Shown in pieces: positions 1-5,767 of a stretch of 7,963 nt of DNA (its first letter is position 1; the number at the start of each line of letters is the position of its first letter). Both the position numbers and the translations under genes were made by a program. The DNA comes from Arenicella sp. (GTDB lineage Bacteria; Pseudomonadota; Gammaproteobacteria; Arenicellales; Arenicellaceae), in contig JALZWI010000133.1 of assembly GCA_023299895.1 (NCBI GenBank), positions 1 to 7,963 of the forward strand, given 5' to 3'. Below the pieces are notes generated by a model that saw nothing but the letters and a program-made list of their open reading frames with translations, did no database searches and had not been told where the DNA came from.

Positions 1-2
1 GC

Positions 3-659
3 CTAACTGCCTAACTTAATATTTTTCTGTTTAAGGTCAGCAATTAGTCCATCAACACCTTTTGCAGCAATAACACCACCGAAGTTAGCTCGATAAGTCG
101 ATACAAAATTAATTCCAGCAACTTCCATATTATAGGCACGCCATCGGGTGTCACCGCGATCACTCATATACAAGCTAATTGGATATTTTTGTCCGTCAGA
201 GGTCGTCAACGTTGCATGGATTGTTACCTTATCATCGTCAGGAGCCAAGGTAACAGGCTCATAGGTAACTTTTTGGTCACCAGCATAATCCAACAGTGCC
301 GTCGCATAACTACGAATTAGAAAAATTTCAAACTCGTCTGAAAATTCGGCTTTTTGAGCAGCCGTCGCAGTTTTTGCACTGTTACCTAAGATCAAACCAG
401 ACATACGGTCAACATGAATCGCGGGTACCAAAACATCTTTCACCATTTTATAAAGCTGCTCAGGGTCTGCTTTATAAGTGTCACGATTTGCTTGAATATT
501 GCCAACAATTTCATCAACAGTATTTTTTACTACTGTATCAGGTGCGTCCATTGCATGGGCTGAGCTCATTATTAAAGACACTAACAACATTACTGCTGCA
601 AACAAGGCTAACAAAGAGTTGTCGATCATTTTTAATTTGTTACTTGTATTAGTATTCAT
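3..659 (-). CDS. mlaC: MlaC-family periplasmic phospholipid-binding protein
   Basis: Predicted soluble periplasmic lipid carrier of the Mla pathway, which shuttles phospholipid between the outer-membrane MlaA complex and the inner-membrane MlaFEDB transporter to keep the outer membrane asymmetric. The 218-residue product has an N-terminal signal peptide: Lys-containing start, hydrophobic core at about residues 16-31, and an AHA cleavage site ending near residue 36. The mature part shows the family's layout (Ttg2D/toluene-tolerance fold), with a helical part including LILGNSAKTATAAQK and, near the C-terminus, the typical AYNMEVAGINFVSTYRANF block. The ATG at 659 is preferred to the GTG directly before it (662) because an AGGA ribosome site sits six bases upstream of the ATG. 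The length fits the family and the gene is complete. It reads divergently from yrbG. In E. coli the divergent operon begins with mlaF, so mlaC in first position is unusual. The family call is firm; membership of a full mla operon cannot be seen here. Confidence 0.88.
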   Translation of the reverse strand: MNTNTSNKLKMIDNSLLALFAAVMLLVSLIMSSAHAMDAPDTVVKNTVDEIVGNIQANRDTYKADPEQLYKMVKDVLVPAIHVDRMSGLILGNSAKTATAAQKAEFSDEFEIFLIRSYATALLDYAGDQKVTYEPVTLAPDDDKVTIHATLTTSDGQKYPISLYMSDRGDTRWRAYNMEVAGINFVSTYRANFGGVIAAKGVDGLIADLKQKNIKLGS

Positions 660-693
660 CACTTTTCCTATCTTTAAACTGCGTAGTTACTGA

Positions 694-728
694 TTTATAG
701 CCATTCACTATTGTAGCGCTCTACAATA
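694..728 (-). promoter_or_regulatory. Possible mlaC promoter -10 with adjoining operator-like palindrome
   Basis: Read on the - strand, TATAAA (694-699) is a reasonable -10 about 35 bases ahead of the mlaC start. I see no good -35 hexamer at 16-18 bases. Just upstream lies a perfect inverted repeat: TATTGTAG (709-716), CGCT (717-720), CTACAATA (721-728). It covers the spacer and -35 zone, where a repressor or activator would act. No known regulator consensus fits that I recognise. The promoter is inference; the repeat is directly visible. Confidence 0.4.
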
Positions 729-760
729 AGTTAACTTAAGGCCATTTACTTATTAATAAG
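727..760. repeat. Two further perfect 12-bp palindromes in the divergent region
   Basis: TAAGTTAACTTA (727-738) and CTTATTAATAAG (749-760) are each perfectly self-complementary. The first overlaps the end of the 8-bp inverted repeat at 709-728. The motif AATAAG or its complement occurs at 725-730, 749-754 and 755-760. AT-rich DNA yields palindromes by chance, but three in 52 bases, all at the promoter side of mlaC, suggests protein-binding sites. Function is unknown. Confidence 0.4.
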
Positions 761-820
761 ATACCTATTATGTCTGAACTTAGATGAACTCAATATGAAT
801 CAACTACTATTTTGTTAGTA

Positions 821-850
821 TTGACAATACCTGTTTATATTGAACATTAT
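821..850 (+). promoter_or_regulatory. Candidate sigma-70 promoter for yrbG
   Basis: A perfect TTGACA -35 (821-826) is followed after 18 bases by CATTAT (845-850), a 4-of-6 match to the -10 consensus. A transcript from here would have a leader of roughly 200 bases before yrbG. A second, weaker possibility lies at 974-1003 (TTGAAA, 18 bases, TTAAAT). The evidence is sequence match only. Confidence 0.35.
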
Positions 851-1056
851 ACTGAACTGAATAAAAATTAATCAACCCATCCATAACACTCTAAATAAAG
901 ACAAGTTTGATCTTTTCAAGTAATTTGCTACTTAAGCAGCTAGGATTTAGCATACCAAGGTTGCAATCTGGCTTTGAAACAAAGACACTATGCGCAATTA
1001 AATATCGCCTCTCCAAAAAGGTTTAGACTTATCAGTAACAAGAGCCTAATCGAATC

Positions 1057-2043
1057 ATGTCAATGCTAATCCCAATAATTTTTATCCTTATCGGGTTTGC
1101 CCTTCTTATGTGGAGTGCAGATCTTTTAGTAGATAATGCCTCAGTACTAGCTGGGAACCTAGGAGTGTCTACTTTTTTGATTGGTGTACTTATTATAGGC
1201 TTTGGCACCTCAGCGCCTGAAATGTTCGTGTCAGCTATGGCTGCCTTTGAAAACAAAGGCAACCTTGCTCTTGGCAATGCGCTGGGATCCAATAGTACCA
1301 ATATTGGCTTAGTATTAGGCAGTGCGGCCTTAGTCAAAGGAATAACCGTCACACGCAATACCGCTTTAATAGATATACCCGCTGTCATTATTGTTGGCGT
1401 GATCGCTATCTTGCTTGTGCTTGATGGCATTCTTTCAAATCTGGATGGGTTGATTTTGCTCACCATTTTATTCGGTTATTTGCTTTGGACATCAAAATGC
1501 TCTAACGAGACCGACGTTCATACTAGTGAACTGACTGAACTGCCGCATGGTAATGACTCAGTCAAAGATGTACACCCAAAGGCTAAATCAACAGTAATAG
1601 CATTTGCTTTAACCATTGTTAGTATTATCTTGCTGGTCGTAGCCTCGAGGATACTGGTCAATGGCGCCGTTGCTATTGCAGTGATATTAAATATTAATGA
1701 ATTGCTGATTGGCCTAACAATTGTGGCAATTGGTACCAGCTTGCCAGAACTAGCAGCAGCGATTGCCGCCGCTCGCAAAGGTGCTCACCAAATGATTATT
1801 GGCAACATCATTGGTTCTAATGTATTTAACACCTTAGGCGTGCTGGGTATTACTGGTGTTATCAGAGAAACCGAAATCAATACCCAAGCAATTAGCCGTG
1901 ACTTTCCGATGATGTTTTTTTTCAGCATCTTGATGCTCGTGTTCGCACTAACTAAAGGACGACTGAGCCGCCCCGAAGGCGCAATATTATTGGTCACATA
2001 TGTCGTCTATATTTGCTATTTGGCAATGACCGCGATACATTAA
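1057..2043 (+). CDS. yrbG: Inner-membrane Na+/Ca2+ antiporter, CaCA family (YrbG-like)
   Basis: Predicted cation/Ca2+ exchanger of the inner membrane. The 328 residues match the usual size of this family (E. coli YrbG is about 325) and form two homologous halves of hydrophobic segments. Each half has the signature alpha-repeat: GTSAPE (residues 50-55) with GNALGSNSTN (73-82), and GTSLPE (226-231) with GNIIGSNVFN (249-258). The glutamates E55 and E231 are the expected ion-binding acids. A hydrophilic loop at about 147-178, rich in acidic residues and His, separates the halves. The ATG at 1057 is poorly served by a ribosome site (only AGAG 12 bases upstream); an ATG two codons later is an alternative. 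It is the first gene of the + strand cluster, the position it holds in E. coli upstream of kdsD. The gene is not needed for LPS synthesis, and its physiological role is unclear even in E. coli. The family call is very secure. Confidence 0.93.
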   Translation: MSMLIPIIFILIGFALLMWSADLLVDNASVLAGNLGVSTFLIGVLIIGFGTSAPEMFVSAMAAFENKGNLALGNALGSNSTNIGLVLGSAALVKGITVTRNTALIDIPAVIIVGVIAILLVLDGILSNLDGLILLTILFGYLLWTSKCSNETDVHTSELTELPHGNDSVKDVHPKAKSTVIAFALTIVSIILLVVASRILVNGAVAIAVILNINELLIGLTIVAIGTSLPELAAAIAAARKGAHQMIIGNIIGSNVFNTLGVLGITGVIRETEINTQAISRDFPMMFFFSILMLVFALTKGRLSRPEGAILLVTYVVYICYLAMTAIH

Positions 2044-2139
2044 ATTTCAAGAAAAGTGGGTTTCTCAGTAGCTAGCATTTACCACTAATGATTTGACCGT
2101 AATTATCTATTTTGAACTGAATTTTTTAGAACTGACCTT

Positions 2140-2145
2140 TATAAT
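2140..2145 (+). promoter_or_regulatory. Perfect -10 hexamer TATAAT directly before kdsD
   Basis: TATAAT ends only eight bases before the kdsD ATG (2154), so transcription from it would begin at about 2151-2154 and give a leaderless or nearly leaderless mRNA. No good -35 is present at the right distance: the 17-base position reads CTGAAT, and TTGAAC at 2112 is 22 bases away. No ribosome binding site is visible before the ATG, which fits this reading, but the hexamer could also be chance in AT-rich DNA. Confidence 0.35.
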
Positions 2146-2153
2146 CTGATTTC

Positions 2154-3119
2154 ATGAAAAAACCTTCGTTTATAGATTCAGCAAAAAACGTATTAGCTAT
2201 AGAAGCAGATGCGATAAACAAGCAAATAGATCATCTGGGTGCCAGTTTTGAGTCAGCCTGCCAAAAAATTCTAGCGTGTGAAGGACGAGTTATAGTAACT
2301 GGAATGGGTAAATCAGGTCATATCGCCAACAAAATTGCTGCGACATTAGCCAGTACTGGCACGCCCGCATTTTTTGTTCATCCTGGTGAAGCCAGCCATG
2401 GTGATTTAGGCATGATTACTCCCAAAGATTTAGTGTTAGCTATTTCTAATTCTGGCGAGACACCCGAAGTCTTAACCATTTTACCGATCATTAAGCGCAT
2501 GAATATACCCTTGATTGGTTTGGCAAGTGCGCCAGAATCAAGCTTGGCAAAACTGTCTGATGTCTATTTAAACATTGTCATCGAGCAAGAAGCTTGCCCG
2601 ATGAATCTAGCGCCGACGGCCAGCACGACAACTACATTGGTAATTGGCGATGCTCTGGCAATTGCAGTACTCAATGCACGTGATTTTAATGAGCAAGACT
2701 TTGCCCGCTCACATCCGGGTGGCTCGTTAGGGCGACGCTTGCTGCTTTATGTTGAAGACATTATGCATCAAGGAGAAGAGGTTCCGACAATTGGCCAACA
2801 TCAGACTTTGTCTGATGCCCTGCTTGAAATGTCGAGTAAAGGCCTTGGCATGACCGCGATCATAGATCAGAATAAAACGTTACTAGGCATTTACACTGAT
2901 GGCGACCTACGTCGCACATTGGCCGACAGCATCAGCCTGCAAACACCAATCTGTGACATCATGTCAAAAAATCCAATTACTGTCGAACCTGACGTGTTAG
3001 CTGCCCAAGTGATTGCTACAATGAAAGCTAACAGTATTAATAGCATTATCGTCACCAGCAATAATCAAGTTGTTGGCGCACTAAATATGCAAGATCTGCT
3101 GCGCGCAGGAATCTTATAA
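2154..3119 (+). CDS. kdsD: D-arabinose 5-phosphate isomerase
   Basis: Cytoplasmic enzyme that converts D-ribulose 5-phosphate to D-arabinose 5-phosphate, the first step of Kdo synthesis for the LPS inner core. The 321 residues (E. coli about 328) form an N-terminal SIS sugar-isomerase domain (about 30-190) followed by two CBS domains (about 200-321). Visible signatures are GMGKSGHIANK (50-60), HPGEASHGDLGMI (76-88), SNSGETPE (98-105), EACPMNLAPT (146-155) and SHPGGSLGRRLL (186-197). K53, E105, E146 and H187 align with the residues regarded as functionally important in E. coli KdsD (K59, E111, E152, H193), all with a constant six-residue offset. The ATG at 2154 is the only plausible start, because an in-frame TAA lies at 2142-2144. 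No ribosome site is visible. It lies 110 bases after yrbG and 16 bases before kdsC, whose product acts two steps later. The identity is very secure. Confidence 0.96.
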   Translation: MKKPSFIDSAKNVLAIEADAINKQIDHLGASFESACQKILACEGRVIVTGMGKSGHIANKIAATLASTGTPAFFVHPGEASHGDLGMITPKDLVLAISNSGETPEVLTILPIIKRMNIPLIGLASAPESSLAKLSDVYLNIVIEQEACPMNLAPTASTTTTLVIGDALAIAVLNARDFNEQDFARSHPGGSLGRRLLLYVEDIMHQGEEVPTIGQHQTLSDALLEMSSKGLGMTAIIDQNKTLLGIYTDGDLRRTLADSISLQTPICDIMSKNPITVEPDVLAAQVIATMKANSINSIIVTSNNQVVGALNMQDLLRAGIL

Positions 3120-3135
3120 AAAATAGGCAATTGCT

Positions 3136-3705
3136 TTGATCGACTTAACTATTTCTTCACTGCCAGATCTACCCTATGAAATATCATCATCGGTAATGAA
3201 CAAAGCTGCCAACATAAAACTTGCCATGTTTGATGTCGATGGTGTACTTACCGATGGCAGCCTACGATACAGTCATGACGGCGAACAAATAAAGGTGTTT
3301 AATGCGCTCGATGGGCACGGCCTAAAGATGTTACAACAGGCAGGCATAGGTGTCGGAGTTATTTCAGCGCGCAAATCAGGCGCCCTGCAGACACGCTTGA
3401 ATGATTTAGGTATTGAGCACTGTCACCTTGGCATTAATGATAAATTATCTGTGTTTGAAAAGTTAATTGATAACCTCGGCATCAAACCAGAGCACTGCGC
3501 TTTTACGGGTGATGATGTTATTGATTTGCCTGTAATGAATCAATGCGGACTCAAATTTAGCGTAAAGAACGGTCATTTTATCGTTAAGGATATTGCCGAT
3601 TGGGTGACCCCAATGGCAGGTGGTTCTGGTGCAGTTCGTGCTGTTTGTGATGTTATTCTTTATAGCCAGAACAGTTACCCGTTAACACAAACCTCGACTC
3701 AGTAA
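3136..3705 (+). CDS. kdsC: 3-deoxy-D-manno-octulosonate 8-phosphate phosphatase
   Basis: HAD-superfamily phosphatase that removes phosphate from Kdo 8-phosphate to release Kdo; the active enzyme is usually a tetramer. The 189 residues match E. coli KdsC (188). HAD motif I is DVDGV (33-37, nucleophile D33 and acid D35), motif II is S77 in ISARKS, motif III is K103 in NDKL, and motif IV is GDDVID (125-130) with D126 and D127. The C-terminal AGGSGAVRAVCD block is typical of KdsC. The start is TTG at 3136. An ATG at 3196 would give 169 residues, but the segment EISSSVMNKAANIKL before motif I aligns with the matching N-terminal part of E. coli KdsC, and AGG lies eight bases before the TTG, so the longer form is favoured. 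It follows kdsD by 16 bases and is probably cotranscribed with it. Motif II reads SAR where SGR or TGR is common, a small change. Confidence 0.95.
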   Translation: MIDLTISSLPDLPYEISSSVMNKAANIKLAMFDVDGVLTDGSLRYSHDGEQIKVFNALDGHGLKMLQQAGIGVGVISARKSGALQTRLNDLGIEHCHLGINDKLSVFEKLIDNLGIKPEHCAFTGDDVIDLPVMNQCGLKFSVKNGHFIVKDIADWVTPMAGGSGAVRAVCDVILYSQNSYPLTQTSTQ

Positions 3706-3741
3706 ATTTAATATCACCCTTTTACCTTTATCTAATATAAC

Positions 3742-4203
3742 GTGAAAAATGTCGAATCATTACTTTATATCTCTATATTAGGGTTGGTTGGTTTGTTTGG
3801 CATTATGCTGCAGAACTCTTTACTCGAAGAAGAACCTGAAGAACAGAACTATAACCAACGACATGACCCTGATTATTATATTGAAAACTTTACCGCCACT
3901 GGCTTAGATAAAAATGGCCAACGTCGCTTCGTGATTGAGGCCGAACGTATGGCGCATTTTCCTGATGATGATACCGCTTTACTCGACAATCCTCATGTCA
4001 TTGAATATACAGTCGGTTTTGCGCCTCGACACACTTACTCTGACTCAGGCTGGATGAACTCCACCGGCGATGAAATATTATTAACGGGTAATGTTCGGGT
4101 AGTCTTCGAAGCAGACTCACGCGGACCTGGCGGCACTATGAAATCTAAAAGAATGAGAATTTTACTAGACAAAAGCAAAGAAGGCGGCAATCTATTTGAA
4201 TAG
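3742..4203 (+). CDS. lptC: LPS export protein LptC, C-terminally short
   Basis: Bitopic inner-membrane protein that joins the LptB2FG transporter to periplasmic LptA and hands LPS along the bridge. The 153 residues have one N-terminal membrane anchor (about 7-23), an acidic linker (EEEPEEQ), then the LptC beta domain with DPDYYIENFTATGLDKNG (42-59), AERMAHFPDDDTALL and GDEILLTGNVRVVFE, all typical of the family. The start is GTG at 3742: it is the only usual start codon between an in-frame TAA (3733-3735) and the anchor. No ribosome site is visible. The protein ends at about the equivalent of residue 149 of the 191-residue E. coli protein, so the last 40 or so residues are missing. The other two frames after the stop do not encode the missing part, and only 66 bases separate the stop from lptA. 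Its place between kdsC and lptA is the standard one. Confidence 0.92.
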   Translation: MKNVESLLYISILGLVGLFGIMLQNSLLEEEPEEQNYNQRHDPDYYIENFTATGLDKNGQRRFVIEAERMAHFPDDDTALLDNPHVIEYTVGFAPRHTYSDSGWMNSTGDEILLTGNVRVVFEADSRGPGGTMKSKRMRILLDKSKEGGNLFE

Positions 4204-4229
4204 CTTGTTCATCTGTGATTCAGTGAATA

Positions 4230-4238
4230 TGCTATATT
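4230..4238 (+). promoter_or_regulatory. Extended -10 promoter candidate upstream of lptA
   Basis: TGC followed by TATATT forms an extended -10 element in the short lptC-lptA gap, about 30 bases before the lptA ATG. The -35 position is poor, which extended -10 promoters can tolerate. In E. coli an additional stress-responsive (sigma-E) promoter also drives lptA separately from the upstream genes, but I find no sigma-E consensus here. Sequence match only. Confidence 0.35.
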
Positions 4239-4269
4239 CTTACACTCTCGATACATAACAAATAAAACC

Positions 4270-4947
4270 ATGAAATCAATACAACAAATATTAGTAACAA
4301 TGATCTTTTTGATCTTTTCTTTGCCAAGCTTTGCCTTGAGTACGGATCGTGACCAACCAGCGAATATTGAAGCAGATGATATTGAGTTTGATTTTAAAAA
4401 AGGCATCCGAACCTACAAAAAAAATGTGCTTATCGTACAAGGCACTCTACGCATCAAAGCTGACAATTTAGTGACTACTTACGATGGAAGTGAACTAACT
4501 GAAGCAGTCGCAATAGGATCTCTGGCGCAATTCAAGCAACGACCAGATGACAAGCCTGATGATGTTGAAGGCTGGGCTGAGAAAATTGTTGTTGATCAAA
4601 AACAGAATATTATAACTCTGTATGGTAAAGCAGCCCTTAAACAAGGCTCTGATACTGCTCGTGGCGAGACCATTGTTTACAATATGGCGACTGATACCCT
4701 GAAAGTTCAAGGTGGTGCCAAAGTAAATACCGCTGGCGCGGATGGTAAAACACCCCCAGATCTAACCGGTGACCCATTCAAGCCTGTTCCGCCGACAGTC
4801 ACGCCTACGCAAGTTCAAGCTACCTCGGACACTGATGTGCAGCCTACCGCAAACACAACAGGAGACAGCACGAGCACTGTACCGGCACCGATTACACCGG
4901 ATACCGTCCCTGCTGGGCGGTCACGATTAATTATTCAGCCTAAATAA
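4270..4947 (+). CDS. lptA: Periplasmic LPS-bridge protein LptA with Thr/Pro-rich insertion
   Basis: Periplasmic beta-jellyroll protein whose copies stack end to end to form the bridge that carries LPS from LptC to LptD. A signal peptide is clear (hydrophobic 7-20, likely cut after SFA at residue 22). The OstA/LptA core spans about 28-150, with DQPANIEADDIEFDFKKGI (28-46), LIVQGTLRIKADN (54-66), the FKQRPD segment and the closing YNMATDTLKVQGG. The last residues, GRSRLIIQPK, resemble the usual LptA end (G-R-x-x-x-x-IQPK). Between these two, about residues 151-215 form a Thr/Pro-rich, low-complexity stretch that looks disordered. The total of 225 residues is therefore longer than the E. coli protein (185). 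The ATG at 4270 is well placed for the signal peptide, without a visible ribosome site. It lies between lptC and lptB as usual. The identity is secure; the role of the insertion is unknown. Confidence 0.93.
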   Translation: MKSIQQILVTMIFLIFSLPSFALSTDRDQPANIEADDIEFDFKKGIRTYKKNVLIVQGTLRIKADNLVTTYDGSELTEAVAIGSLAQFKQRPDDKPDDVEGWAEKIVVDQKQNIITLYGKAALKQGSDTARGETIVYNMATDTLKVQGGAKVNTAGADGKTPPDLTGDPFKPVPPTVTPTQVQATSDTDVQPTANTTGDSTSTVPAPITPDTVPAGRSRLIIQPK

Positions 4948-5008
4948 GTTAGCAATAGCGGATTACTCTAATCGCGCACTTACAACAAGTTCACTCCAAT
5001 TTATCATA

Positions 5009-5734
5009 ATGAGCATTCTTGAAACAAAAGACTTGTGTAAAAGCTATAAAGGCTTACAGGTCGTTAAGAAAATCAATATCAGTGTCGAAAGCGGTCAAGT
5101 AGTTGGATTGCTTGGCCCAAATGGCGCTGGAAAAACAACTAGCTTTTATATGGTTGTAGGTTTGGTCAGAAGTAACAGCGGGCGAATTTTGTTAAATGGT
5201 CAGGACATTAGTCATTTGCCAATGCACTCACGTGCGAAATTGGGGATCGGTTATCTGCCTCAAGAACCATCAATTTTTCGAAAATTAACGGTTCAGGAAA
5301 ACCTTCTAGCTGTACTTGAAACGGATAAAAAACTATCACCGCAGCAACGCACTCGTCGTGTTGAACAATTACTCGAAGAATTCAATATTGGTCATAAACG
5401 CAATGCCCTAGGCATTTCATTATCGGGAGGCGAGCGGCGACGAGCCGAAATCGCTCGCGCAATTGCGTTAAAGCCCTATTTCATATTACTGGACGAACCT
5501 TTTGCGGGAATTGATCCTATCTCCGTTGGCGATATTCAACAGATTATCGATTATCTCAGGAACACCGGTATCGGCATCATTATTACCGACCATAACGTAC
5601 GTGAAACCTTAGATATCTGTGATCATTCTTATATCTTGACAGAGGGTAAAGTTCTAACGCAAGGGACAGCCAAACAAATATTAAGTCACCAAGGGGTGCG
5701 TGACGTCTATTTAGGCTCAAAATTCAAAATTTAG
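5009..5734 (+). CDS. lptB: LPS export ABC transporter ATP-binding protein
   Basis: Cytoplasmic ATPase that forms a dimer with LptF and LptG and powers LPS extraction from the inner membrane. The 241 residues match E. coli LptB in length and position by position. The Walker A motif is GPNGAGKTT (36-44, K42), the Q-loop is Q85, F90 sits in the pocket that receives LptF/LptG coupling helices in E. coli, the ABC signature is LSGGERRR (138-145), Walker B is FILLDEP (158-164) with catalytic E163, and the switch histidine is H195 in TDHNVRET. All key residues are present, so the protein should be active. The ATG at 5009 lies 61 bases after lptA, without a clear ribosome site, and rpoN begins 33 bases downstream. 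The partners LptF and LptG are not in this window, and are normally encoded elsewhere. Confidence 0.97.
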   Translation: MSILETKDLCKSYKGLQVVKKINISVESGQVVGLLGPNGAGKTTSFYMVVGLVRSNSGRILLNGQDISHLPMHSRAKLGIGYLPQEPSIFRKLTVQENLLAVLETDKKLSPQQRTRRVEQLLEEFNIGHKRNALGISLSGGERRRAEIARAIALKPYFILLDEPFAGIDPISVGDIQQIIDYLRNTGIGIIITDHNVRETLDICDHSYILTEGKVLTQGTAKQILSHQGVRDVYLGSKFKI

Positions 5735-5767
5735 CTCCTAACCCTGCAGTACGCTAGAATATAGAGA

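Larger units (their letters stand above)
660..1056. other. Divergent intergenic region between mlaC and yrbG
   Basis: About 400 bases without a convincing gene on either strand; the only ATG-started frames are a few codons long. It holds the palindrome cluster near mlaC (709-760), repeated TGAAC elements (775-790 and 841-858), a TTGACA promoter candidate facing yrbG (821-850), and a weaker TTGAAA / TTAAAT pair (974-979 and 998-1003) closer to yrbG. It is long for a bacterial divergent promoter and could hide a small RNA, but I see no terminator-like hairpin plus T-tract to support one. Confidence 0.6.

Noticed and set aside
296..693. Open frames on the + strand opposite mlaC
   Set aside because: They run antisense to a clear MlaC gene with signal peptide and ribosome site; no recognisable domain.
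918..984. Small inverted repeats (AAGTA with TACTT at 918-933; CTTTG with CAAAG at 972-984)
   Set aside because: Five-base stems are expected by chance at this base composition, and they are not linked to a T-tract or clear promoter geometry.
1032..1466. 144-codon open frame on the - strand opposite yrbG
   Set aside because: It lies in antisense to the strongly conserved antiporter; its translation is rich in Ile, Pro and Lys without any family resemblance. It is a shadow of the real gene, as are the other antisense frames such as 1518-1778, 1785-1997 and 6895-7257.
853..2122. Shared 10-mer TGAACTGAAT upstream of both yrbG (853-862) and kdsD (2113-2122)
   Set aside because: A single shared 10-mer in AT-rich intergenic DNA is not unlikely by chance, and the positions relative to the genes differ; no common regulation is supported.
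4201..4258. Frameshift explanation for the short LptC
   Set aside because: The two other frames after the stop do not read like the LptC C-terminus (one gives SLFICDSVNMLYSYTLDT and the other stops after seven codons), and the gap is too short to hold the missing residues.
4958..4977. Hairpin after lptA as a terminator
   Set aside because: The stem is only five perfect pairs (GATTA with TAATC) plus a bulged GCG extension, with no T-run; lptB follows closely and is normally cotranscribed.
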